Positions 1 through 10,700 of a stretch of DNA of 64,000 nt are shown here, piece after piece; the stretch's first letter is position 1; each line of letters begins with the position of its first letter. The notes under the pieces were generated by a model, which searched no databases, was not told the DNA's origin, and worked only from the letters and a program-made list of their open reading frames with translations. The stretch is taken from positions 77,242,504 through 77,306,503 of the forward strand of contig NC_134414.1 of NCBI RefSeq assembly GCF_030867145.1, in the 5' to 3' direction. Position numbers and translations under genes: made by a program. Source of the DNA: Opisthocomus hoazin. Lineage: Eukaryota; Chordata; Aves; Opisthocomiformes; Opisthocomidae.

Positions 1-3000
1 GAGATGGCTATTGTAAATTTTCTGGTGTACAGAATGTTTCTGAGGTACAGGTGTTTGTAGGCTTTCTAGCTTTCACAGAGCTTTCTACACAACATCAAGA
101 AGACTTTACTTAACAGACTAATAAAAAAGAGCCAAATAGAATGACTAATCTACAATGCCAGCAATTTAATTTGCAGAAGAGAAAGGGATATATAGCATCA
201 GGAACAGCACTGTAAGTCTTATTTTAGCAGTAGTGTTCACTCTTGGCTGCAGAATCACAGCTGGCACCTGTAATTTCCAAGCAATATGCATGAATGATCA
301 GAGTGGTATGCCTAGGCAACAGTTCACAATATTAAGGGCACAAGAATAAACACGCCTGAAGACTACCTACTGAAAGCTAAGGAAAACTACTAAGAGAAGA
401 GGAAGATGACTTAAAGCTGGGAGAGGAGGAAAAACACATGAAGAGCTAACACCGCCAAGCAGAAGGGTCCACACTCCAGGCAGGGAGTAATTTGTAACAT
501 ACAGCATATAGCACACTTACTTGGAAATCAAAGCACAATTCTGTAGTTTACAACAGCCTTTCTTCCCATGCATTTAAAAAAAAAGTCCTATACTAAATTC
601 ACAAAGGCAGTAGGGGAAAACCTTCTGCCATTACAGCTCTACCCAAGAGCCAAAGCATAACACAGCACTTCCAGCAGGAGCTAGACTACACATCTGAACA
701 CGCACTCTTTCATTAGGAAAACCTAGAAATTCAGATGCCTTGTATTTTTATTGAAAGGTTTGCTGTGAAGTTTTAATTGAAAATCAGCAATCAACACAAC
801 CATGAAAATTAAGCAGCTTCCATATGGTTTAGGAGCTATTCATGACCCAAGTCACTCTCCCCATTTACAAAGCACCTCTCTAACATACCACATCGAGTTT
901 TTCCTACAGCGACCACATATCTGACCATTCCAGATAACTATGTTCTTCATGGACAGATGCACAGCGATTAAGTGGCATGAGTCAACAACAGAGTTCCAGA
1001 CAAATATATCAGCGGTGCTGATATAGTAGAAACAGATTTGTAGGTGTATCTGTTCAGATAACAATCTGTATTCATAATAGGCTACGGTCCTGCATTCCCC
1101 TTCTTTCCCACAGATATCATCTCACTCAGGGTCTTGTCCTTCTGTACTTATACCCTGTTCCCATGACAAAATTCATCCTCACCTCATTTACCAGCACACT
1201 TCCTGGACATGTATCAATACTTGTCAGTATGACCTCTACTGTACTCAGCAGAAACAAACAAGGGGAAAACTACACAACAGAAGTCAAAGCTATGGGGGAG
1301 AAGGGAAGAAAAGCAGAGTAAAGATGACTTGTGTCTTCTGTAACTTGTCTCAGTATGTCAGAAGACAAGTAGAAAATCTCCTTGCTGTTGCACCAATTCT
1401 CAGACCACTGTTCAGAACAGACATGCCACCTGCATCTTCCCACGTGCTCCCTTTGCACTGCAAGTTATGCCCTTGAGCTGCCGTATGCTTTGGGAGTGGC
1501 GGCCAGACGGGATGTAAGGGATTGTATCTGCAACATAGTTGTTGGGGAAGGAAAGAGAGGAAAAGGAGGAGGAAACAGTGTACTAACTCTGCATAGCACA
1601 GAACTGAAGATGTGAGACACAAAACTGATTGGAAGCCTTTGATTCCACAGTGCCATTCCTCCCTCACTCCACTGGGAATGAAAGGGAGACTGACGGGGGA
1701 TGCTGAAGTCCACCTTCAAGGCACAGATTCAAATACGCAATGCAGCCTCTGCCTCGAGAGAGCCTGACACACACGGGGCATCAGCTAGAACCAACACCAC
1801 CAGATGATGAGGGTACCTCTGCAGATGGAGCCTATTCCAAAACATCACTGGCCTTCCAGGTCTATCCTCACTGCCATCCCTTCAAACTCCCCACTATAAA
1901 ATACACCCGATCTAACTGTCCTGTCCTTCTTCCCGAACACATACCCACTTGAATTCTTCTTCCACATCATTGCTTCCACCGCCACACAACCGCATAGCCC
2001 TGTAACATGGTATCGCCCCTGCTAGTAGCAGTCCATAGGCCCTGCACTGCAGCTGCAAGGCCTTCGGACCGGAGCCTGTCAGGCTTACTTTGGCTGAACT
2101 TTCCTTGACCTGCCTGCAACTTTTGCTGGATTTAGCTGTGACAGCAATTCCTCTAACTGACCAGGTGTCTACGCCTAATGGGTTCTACTTTTGTTTACCC
2201 AGGCATGCTGCAACTGTAGTTTTCATATAGATAGCAGCAACAAGCAGTTACTCTGTATAGAATGAGATACTCACAACTCTAACACAATGATGCAGTGTAG
2301 AGAGATACAGGCCTGGTACGGTAGCAGAGGCCCTGAGGACACAGGACGCAGCGGAGCGCAGGAACGAGATACACAGAGGTGGCTTGTACAGGACTCTGCG
2401 CTGGACACCCTCCGACTCACCAGTGGTCAGTTAATAGAAATGCAGACCTGGACAAAACTGGTTTTAGGGGTAACAAACAAGAAAGAACTAGTACCTAATA
2501 TATAGCGTCTTTTACATATTCGGATGTAAGATGGAGCTGCAAAGCAGCGCAGTGTCACATAAGCAAGCATATAAAAGTGATCTCCAGCATATCCTACAGT
2601 GAGGAAGATGAAACCATCAACATGCATGATCATATGCCTCCTCATGAAGGACACCTGATGCTGACAAGTCACCGTAACAGCTCACCACCACCAGGATGAA
2701 ACCACTGACTTCAGGACTCTCAGCAGCAGTGAGACGGTCAGCATAACTACGTTAACTACATTATTGCTCTTTCTTTTTCTGTAACAATTAGATTTGGACT
2801 ATTAATCATCAGGTTCTTAAGATTTCAATTATTCTACGAACAAATTCTTGGCTTCTCTTTTATGGTATGCTTCCATTTTTTTAGACATAAATGAGATTTT
2901 TGCGCACAGCAACCAACAGAGACCTATGCTCAGTCATTTACAGACACACAGAAATACAAGAGAACAAAGCATCTGGAAGGCACCAAGACTCTCAAAGCTT

Positions 3001-4438
3001 CCCCTGCGCGCCAGCTACCATCACTGGGAGGTCTCCCAGTACAGTGATGCTTCTGTACCCAGAGGCTTCTGCATGATTCTGGCATCTGCCACACCAGATA
3101 CAAAGACAAGCCCTAAGTGCCTTTCCTTTAGAGCACAAAAATCCAACTCCTCCCTCTTCTTTTTCAAATCACTCTTGACTCATCTCCTCGCCAGAGCTGC
3201 TCCAAGATACACCTGTGAAACAAAGCCGGTAACAACAGACACTAGAAAGCAGCATATATGGTATGGCAAAACGTGTGAGGAAACACTGTCAGATGAGCAA
3301 GAGACTCATTACCCAGAAACGGCCAGAGAAACTAAAACAGTTTACACCCTAACCTGGTAAAGTGTAACAACCTTAGGTCACTAACGTCAACACCTTAATG
3401 CAATACACATCTAGGCAGTAAAAAAGCTTAGAGAGGAAATAATATTTTGTGGAATAGCCTTCACAGGAAGCACTTTCATAAAAGAAACGCTTAATGACTT
3501 GAAAAGGATATACAAAATGAGCTGTCTAGGTAAGGAAAAAAGTTGTACTGTTTCTAGTTCACACACATTTTAAGACAACAGTTTTCATTTAACTCCTTGC
3601 CAGTATTAACAAAACACACTGTCCAAATTGGTTGTATCTCCGTATATATTATTTTATCGTGGTAAGTAACAGGACACTCACAACATTAATCAGTCAGTGT
3701 TCCATATGGTTAATATAATCGCAGATTCTCCTACAAAAAAATAAAGTTCACTGACAGGACAGACACCAAGACGATATGCACATAACCGCAGAAGGGATCC
3801 CTCTTCTCCTGCAATCACTAAAACATCTAACCATCTGCATCTATTAAACGTGCACAAATCACTAAGCTATACCATGATCCACAGCGCTGTCTCCCATTAC
3901 AAAAACACCTCAAACAACAGCCACCTCAGGCGGTGCAGCTGAAGCAAGCAGCTATTTTTAGCCGACAGCCGACATCCGCGCTCACGGACAGCGGCACTCG
4001 GCCGCCGCCCGCTCCCGGCCGGGCTCCCCGGCAAGGCAGCCCAGGCTCCGGCAAGCGCCCATCACAGGCACCGCGAAGCCGGCGCCAGGGGCCCGGCCTC
4101 CCCCGCCGCCGCCCTCCGCGGCCGCCAGGCCTCCCTCCACCCCTCCACGCCGCCGCCTGCGGGGCACCCGCCCGCCGACTCCGCGGGCCTCCGCCGCGGG
4201 CCGTGCCCGCACAGCCCGCGCCGCTCCCCCGGGCCAGGGGCACGACCGAGCCGCCGGCCCGGACACCGCCAGGCCGGGTCTGCCGAGCCCCGCCTGCCTG
4301 CAGTCTCCGACGAGGCCGCGAGCCCCGGCAAGGCCTGACTCAGCGCCGCCGCACCGGCGCTCCCCGCCGCTGCTGCTGCTGTCAGCGGCCCGGGGCGGGG
4401 TGCGAGGGGGCGCGGAGCAGGGGGTGCCGCTGCCCTAC
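1..4438 (-). other. EIF5B: EIF5B intron 1 (5' part), no exon seen
   Basis: This stretch lies downstream of the EIF5B exon 1 splice donor (complement of 4437-4438) on the minus strand. I see no frame resembling the lysine- and acidic-rich start of EIF5B exon 2, so exon 2 should lie beyond the left edge. The sequence is AT-rich, unique-looking DNA up to about 3950, where the CpG island begins. No convincing repeat, RNA gene or second gene was recognised. Confidence 0.6.
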
Positions 4439-4473
4439 CTGTCATCGCCCTTATTCTTCTGCTTCTTGCCCAT
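4439..4473 (-). CDS. EIF5B: EIF5B coding exon 1 (translation initiation factor eIF5B, N-terminus)
   Basis: eIF5B is the ribosome-dependent GTPase that joins the 60S subunit to the initiation complex in the cytoplasm; only its first 11 codons plus two bases are here. The minus strand reads MGKKQKNKGDD and then AG followed by a GTAGGG donor (exon ends at 4439, donor at 4438-4437). Vertebrate eIF5B begins with MGKKQKNK, and the ATG at 4473-4471 has a strong Kozak context (GCCGCCATGG). The rest of the gene continues leftward outside the window. Its neighbour TXNDC9 is divergent from the same CpG island, the arrangement also found in mammals. The 5' UTR start was not determined; it probably lies between 4474 and about 4570. 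Confidence 0.9.
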
Positions 4474-4574
4474 GGCGGCGGCCCCGGCGCTCGTCCCCCG
4501 CCTCAGCGCTGCCCGGCCGCCCGCGCGCAGCCCCGCGCATATGGTACCGCCGCCCCCACCGGCCCAGCCCCGCC

Positions 4575-4584
4575 GCGCACGCGC
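4575..4584. promoter_or_regulatory. NRF1-like site upstream of EIF5B
   Basis: GCGCACGCGC matches the palindromic NRF1 consensus and lies about 100 bases upstream of the EIF5B start codon, followed by GC-box-like CCCGCC runs. This is motif recognition only; occupancy is inferred. Confidence 0.45.
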
Positions 4585-5845
4585 GCAGCCCCGCCTCCCG
4601 CCCTCCCGGCCTGCCCCGCGACGAGAGGCCGCGCCTCCCCCCGCTGGCGCCCCCCGCCGGTCGGAGGGGGAAACCGGGCGGCGCTGCTTGGCCCCGGCCG
4701 TGGGCGGGGGGGGAGGAGGAGGAGAAGGGGAGACGGCCACGGGGTGCCACCCCGCCTCCTCCCGGCCACGCTCCGCAAGAGCAGAGCGGGTCGGAGCGGG
4801 AGAAGCAGCGGTCACCGACACCCGACGGTTCCGTGCGCTGCCGTCGTCGTCGCCCCGCTGCAGCAACTCCTCCCGCGGACGGAGCGAGCCCCGCGGTTCT
4901 CTTCACCTCCCGGCCTCAGCATCGCCGCCTCCGCCGCGCTTCGCTCCTCACCGCCGCCGCTCCCCGCCTCCCTCGGCCTCCGCTCAGCCACAGCTCCCCG
5001 CCGGCTGCAGGCAAGGCCGGGAGCTCATCTTCCCGCCCCGCCTCGCCCACCGGCGTACTTCGGTACCGGGGAGGCGGATTTCCAGGAAACAAGAAAGCAC
5101 GACACTTGGGGTTTATTTTTCTTCAAAAACACACTTTAATATCGCGTTATTCAATCCGTCGGTCTTCTAGCGCGCTCGCAAGAAGAGCAAAGCGACCACA
5201 AGCCCCGCCTGCTCCAAAGCAGCCGCCTTCCCAGCGAGACCGCCGGAGCCCGCCGCCCGCGCCCGGCCAGCCCCGCCCGCCCTCGCCCCGGCGCCGCGCG
5301 GGCCGGCCTTACCTCACGGCATCGCTCGAGGGGCCCGGCCCGGCGGCTCCCGGCCGTTACGCCCCCGCCGCGCCCCGACTCCCTGCGGGGGGTCGGCCTC
5401 GGCCTCCCGCGCCCGACCCCGAGGCGGAGCCCCCCAGAAAGGCGGCGGCGGGCCCTCCCCGCTCCCGCCGACAGCCATCGCAGCCGGTACCACCGGCCGC
5501 CGCGCCCCTCCCCGCAGCGGTCGCACACTGAGGTGAGGGGCGGGGCGAAGCAGGACACGCCTCGCTGGCGGAAAAGCCCCGCCCAGAACGGGGCAGCCCG
5601 GCCGCGCGCTCCCGGCGGGACAGGGGGCGGGAGAACTGGGGAAAGGCGCTGGGCATGCCGGGAGGGGCGCGGTTGCCAGGGGACGGGATGTGGGTGGGCC
5701 AGGCGCGCCGGCAGAGGTAGTCCCCGCGGGGCGGAGCTGCGGCGCGGAAGGGGAGGGGCCTCCGATGAGCCCCGCCCCTCCCGCGTGGCAGGCACCCGCT
5801 CGCCCTCCTGGCCGCTGCCCGCAGCTGCAAGCCCGCACCGGTGCG

Positions 5846-5855
5846 GCGCATGCGC
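5846..5855. promoter_or_regulatory. NRF1-like site upstream of TXNDC9
   Basis: GCGCATGCGC is a perfect palindromic NRF1 consensus, about 115 bases upstream of the TCTCGCGAGA element in the TXNDC9 half of the CpG island. Confidence 0.55.
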
Positions 5856-5896
5856 GCTGGGTGCCGACCTCCCTAGGGGCGAGCCCGCCGCCCCGG

Positions 5897-5901
5897 CCAA
5901 T
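5897..5901 (+). promoter_or_regulatory. CCAAT box upstream of TXNDC9
   Basis: CCAAT in the context GGCCAATGAG fits an NF-Y site. It lies between the NRF1-like site and the TCTCGCGAGA element, a typical spacing upstream of a TATA-less start site. Confidence 0.5.
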
Positions 5902-5960
5902 GAGCGCGTCGGGGAGCGCTGCGTCAGCGCACGCGGCAGCCGGCCCCGCCCCAGCCCGGC

Positions 5961-5970
5961 TCTCGCGAGA
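5961..5970. promoter_or_regulatory. TCTCGCGAGA palindromic core promoter element (TXNDC9)
   Basis: An exact TCTCGCGAGA palindrome. This element is known from TATA-less, often bidirectional vertebrate promoters close to transcription starts, so the TXNDC9 start is placed just downstream (about 5985). Start-site placement is inference. Confidence 0.6.
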
Positions 5971-5984
5971 CTCCGGCGGGGTGC

Positions 5985-6098
5985 GGTCGCGGGGCGCGGA
6001 GCAGCGGAGGGATTCGCGGCAGCGGGCTGGGCTTTCGGCCGTGCGGGGCGGCACCGTGCCCGGGGGCGGCTTTCCCTGCAGAGCTCGTCGGCAGCCGG
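5985..6098 (+). other. TXNDC9: TXNDC9 5' UTR exon 1 (putative)
   Basis: The start is inferred from the TCTCGCGAGA element at 5961. The 3' end is a weak GTGGGT donor candidate at 6099. It would splice to the acceptor at 6399-6400. Both ends are predictions; the donor could be elsewhere in this GC-rich stretch. Confidence 0.35.
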
Positions 6099-6400
6099 GT
6101 GGGTGCGTCGGTGGGCGCGCGGGCGGGGGAGCGATCGCTACCTGTAACGGCCCCGCGGAGGCGCGCGGCGCCTGCGCGCTGCCCCGCCGCGGGCGGTCTC
6201 CGGCGGGCGCTGTCGGCCGGGCCCCAGTGCAGCGGGCAGGGCCGCGGCCCCGTCAGCACTGCCGAGCCCCCCGGGAGCGGGCCCGGGGCGGAGGCCTCCC
6301 GGCTGCGCAGGGGGCGGCTGCTGGCCACCGGACTTCGGCGGTGGCAGCAGCGGAGGCTGGCCGGGGCTGACTTTCCGTTTTCCTTCCCGTTTGCCTGCAG

Positions 6401-6500
6401 GACCAGCCCTCCTTTGCTCCAGCTGGGCAGAGTTCCCTCCCTCCCCTGAAGACCCAGCGGCCTCCGACCTGCGTTGGCGAGGTGCTTATTTCTTCTGGAG
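6401..6500 (+). other. TXNDC9: TXNDC9 non-coding exon 2 (putative)
   Basis: A strong acceptor (pyrimidine-rich tract ending CCTGCAG at 6400) and a good donor (CTGGAG then GTACGG at 6501) bracket exactly 100 bases with no conserved frame. The next acceptor is at 7701-7702, before the ATG exon. This may be constitutive or alternative. Confidence 0.45.
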
Positions 6501-7730
6501 GTACGGGAAAGGGGGAGATGAGACGCCAGCGGAGAGGCTTTGCCGTTAACAGCTTGGGGGGAGCGACTCCGGGCGAGGCGCTGCGGGCCGGAGCGGGCGT
6601 GGCCGCGAGCGGGACATGCGGCAGCAGGCGTAGCGCTGCTGATGCTGCGTGACACTTGGAGCGTTGCCGTGGGGTTGGTGTTTCGCCCGGTCGCTGCTTG
6701 AAATGCTTTCTTGTCTCTCTGTGCAAGGTGCTTACAAAGGCAGTGGCACTGGTAGTTTGGCTGTTTTGAAACACGGCCAGGAGTACTGTGGAACCCAGGC
6801 TCAGCACGTCAGAATCGCGGCCTGCAGGTTGTCTGTCTGGTTAGGGTGACTGCACCTCCCCATTTCAAAACTCATTACAGTGACAGTTCTTTGTAGTGTA
6901 AGTTTACTGGGGAGAACAATCGGTTACGTTACCCCAGCTCTTCAGGCACCCCAGTTGTAGTATTTCATGCCTTTTGAAGTGTTTAGGCAGGGAGAATTTA
7001 CAGAAAATTATTTTAGCTGTGTGTCGTCACACAGCAATTAGGTAGTGGTTGCTAGGATTTTTTAAATCCTTTCGGTGGCTGCCATAGGGTGGTGTTTGCA
7101 ATAGCAGTTTTCTTGTACTAATTGAAGCAGTGTATTGGCCTCAAGCGTTTGCTGTTGAGCGCCTTGCCTTTCTTTTAGCTGAGGAGAGAGGAGTGTTAAT
7201 TCAGATTTAAATGTGTTAATATGCATCAGATGCTTAAAGTAATTGCATTTAAACTACTGGTGGAATCTTATATACTAAACATTGCCTAGACTTATTCTGA
7301 GACATCTTACACGTCCTCCCAGCAGCTTGCAGCTTTCCAGTTGCATCTTCTAGTTTCAGAATATTTATTAAAGGTAGGTAGATCTGGCTCAGGGTAAATG
7401 TTCCTTTGGAACTGGTGAATTTTACTTCTTTATATCGACAAGTAGTCTCAAGTTCCTGTGCGCTTTGAACAGCTGCCTTTGGGATTGAGACAAGAGGACC
7501 TGACTGGTATCTTTGTTGCCGTCTGCGTTCATTGTGAAAGTGTCCTCTGAAGGGGGTTGTAATATAGCAAAGAGCTATCTACTGTTATCTTCAAATAGCT
7601 TAGTATTTTGTTCGCCTACAGTATGAACTGCAAGTAAGAGAAGTCAGGCTTTTAATTAAGTGCTTGTATACGTGTTTATTCTGTGTATTACTACTTCCAC
7701 AGCTCTGAAGAGATCACTTTGTAGTTAAAG

Positions 7731-10700
7731 ATGGCTGCTGATACCTCTGAAATATTTCAAAAAGCTCTGCAGAATGAATTACTTCACACTGCAAAGGTTG
7801 TAGAAGAACATCTGGATGCTGAAATACAGAAGTTGGACCAAATGGATGAAGATGAATTGGAATGCCTTAAACAAAGGAGGCTTGCGGCACTAAAAAAAGC
7901 CCAGCAGCAGAAACAAGTAATGCCTGTAGTAATATAAGCTCTTGATGTATACAGTGCAGCAAACTTTTTCGCAATCCTAGGAAAATCATATATATGAACT
8001 AAGTCTTTTGGGGTTGTTTGGGTTTTTTTTTATTTCTTTCTCACCTTTCTGTACTTATTAATTTTAAATTATCCAAGAAAGCGTGTGTCTGTCCATGTGT
8101 GCATGCATTGTGTTTTTTAACAGGAGGAGAGAAGAACCTCTGTGATAGTTTACAAGAAGGATAGGATAAAAAGTATCTACAAAGATTTGTGTGTGTCCAT
8201 GTTCACTGAACGTTGCTATCTGGAAGAATAAGCCTTGTAGGCAACCTAATCATAGGATGCTTTAGGCTCCTTAAGTTTCTGAATTCTGTAGATTGTTAGT
8301 TATGGCGTGCAGTGATGCATACTTTTCTCTTAAGGTATTTTGTGGAAGAGCGATACAAGGTCTTTCCGTGTTCCTGACATGGAATCGTTTGTCCCCCTCC
8401 TTCTAACCCAGTGAAATGTTGTGTTTGTATGGCTGCTCATTTCTTCTTGCATGAAAGAAATTCTGCTTTGGTCCCTGATACCTCATGCTAAGTTGTGGTC
8501 TTTATGCTCCCCAAAAAGTCTCTTTGAACATAGTTGTCACCAAAATTTTGATAACATATGGTGTGAGACCTGAACTGTAAGTAGGGAAGCCATAGGTTTC
8601 TTAGTTTACTCCGTCTAAGCAAACCTAAACAAAAAATTAGACTGGTTTGGGGGCGAGGTGACTGGGTTGAAAGGAGATACTTTGGCTGTGGTGGAACCCG
8701 TAAAAGACAATGCCATGCTTTGAAACTGGAATGCAGTAAAGTGTCACATCCTAGTTGGGATGCTGGAGGAGAGACAGTGTTAGCAGCTTTGGTTCTCTAA
8801 ATGCAGAAGTAGAGACAATGGCATACTGTCTCTAGAAGTTCAGTTTATATCTGATTCTAGTGTTTTCCCTTTTCGGAAGTCATAACACTTGGGTGTGAAC
8901 GTGGTAGTTCTCACGAGAAAACTTGTTCATGTCGGTTGATCTTAGGTCACTATTCTCATGCAATTTCAAATGCAAATTTGGAGTAGGATGTAAAAGGAGT
9001 AAGCTGCCACGCCATGCTGAAATAGGATTGTGCAGAGGGGAGTTAATGCATACCCACAGTTGAAGGATAAGTCAGTTCTTGATTTGCATCATGATGACTT
9101 CTCCATGTGCTCATACTTATATGCATTTTTAACGTATACAGTCTTCGGGAAATTCTTTGTTCTATTTTAGCTTACAGGATATTTTTTGTTTGCTTGGAAG
9201 CTTTTTTATTTTAAACTCTGCTAAGACAAAACTGCAAGATCAAGAAGAGCGACTTATCTAAACTTTCCCCCCCTACTGGAACCTAAATTTTTTTGTGAAG
9301 TTGTTGTCATACTGCCCTAGTTCTGATCATTGAGCTTAGCCTGTACTTGTTTTAATACACTACAATTAACTTTCAATATTGGAGAAGCTGGATGTTTTTT
9401 CTTCAGTGTATTTCTTGAAAATCTAGAACATCAGCTTTTTCTAAATTATATTTGCACTCTTAATGAGGCAGTTTTTGAAGATGCCTGTAAATTTTAGCTT
9501 GTGAAATTCTGTTTCTCCATACATTTTATGACTAGTGGTATGCAGGTGTTTTCTGAGTGGTTTTCTGGAAGCCTGCCTCATGTTAAGATATCTTCAGTAT
9601 ATATTTGATAGACAAACATCATCTGTTGCAGGTGAGTTAGTAGGCTTTTTTATCCTTGTTTTTTTCAAAGGGAAAAATTAGAAGAAATCCATTTTAGTAG
9701 ACATAATGACTTGCATCAGTTTTAGACAACAGTTCTTTGAGTGTACAAAAACAGGTTAGAGAGAGTAGCCCGAGCTGTTGATTAGCAGTTTTCAAATGCT
9801 GAGAATTTTCTGTCATTTGTGTTCTCTTTGAACTGGTCGAGTCTTACTGAGAGGCTGCTCTGCAGAGATTTGTACAGCTCTGTACGAGATTTGTATTTCC
9901 AAGTAAGTAAGGTAGCCTTACTGCTCAGTCACCTATCTGTTGTTGAGAAAGAGGCAACCCAGAAGTGTTGTCTAGCCCAGTGGCACTTGCTTATTTCCAA
10001 AACAGAACTGGGGGGGGGGGGGGGGGGAAGATTAATTTGTTACTCCTTCTATTACTGTATGAAATAGGGTTCCGCTGAAGTCCACCTCTTTTATTTTTCT
10101 TAAAGGCTGTAGACCTTGCATGACAGGTGCAGGACTAACAAACTCCATACTAATTATTTCCTTTTATGTTTTCCAAAAGGAGTGGCTTTCAAAAGGACAT
10201 GGAGAATACAGAGAAATCCCAAGTGAGAGAGACTTTTTCCAAGAAGTCAAAGAAAGTAAAAACGTAGTTTGCCATTTCTACAGGGATACAACTTTCAGGT
10301 ATAGTAAATAAGCTATGCTCAAGAAACCTTTTGTTTATAGATGTCTGCAGAAACAGACGTGTTCTTTTATTCTTTCAAATCCCACAAGTAAATAGCATTT
10401 TTATGTATTAAGAAGTATTCACATTCCTTCATTTTCCAAATCTCAGTCCCTTCTCATGACATTTTATTTTTTAAATTGTTTTTTCCCATTGCAGTTAGTC
10501 TGGACATGATTTGACATTGATTAATACTCTTTTACATAGTTGATTAGAATATAAATGTATAACTTCTTTGGCAATATTTGAGTGCGCTGTGTTTCATTGT
10601 TGATTTAGTTTGAGGGAGCCAGGTCTTTAAACATAGTCACCGTACAGGAGTAGCATTTCAAAAATATCACTTTGGTTATTCCAGACAGAGATACTCTGGA

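Larger units (their letters stand above)
3950..6640. promoter_or_regulatory. CpG island, bidirectional promoter of EIF5B and TXNDC9
   Basis: Base composition changes abruptly to very high GC with dense CpG from about 3950 to 6640, with AT-rich DNA on both sides. The EIF5B ATG (minus, 4473) and the TXNDC9 5' exons (plus, from about 5985) both lie in it, some 1.5 kb apart and divergent. No TATA box is seen, as expected of housekeeping promoters. Long frames here, such as a Pro/Arg/Ala-rich one over 3933-5531, are by-products of GC-rich sequence lacking stop codons. Confidence 0.9.

Noticed and set aside
3933-5531. 532-codon plus-strand frame rich in Pro, Arg and Ala
   Set aside because: It lies wholly in the CpG island, where GC-rich sequence rarely forms stops; it overlaps the EIF5B exon on the other strand, has no domain, and similar long frames exist in most other frames here.
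5151-6655. Several overlapping 160-250 codon frames on both strands upstream of TXNDC9
   Set aside because: Same GC artefact; composition is low-complexity Gly/Ala/Pro/Arg and splice and promoter signals explain the region better.
7917-7937. Apparent stop of TXNDC9 after 68 codons
   Set aside because: The first coding exon ends at 7916 with a GTAATG donor; the following codons and TAA are intronic.
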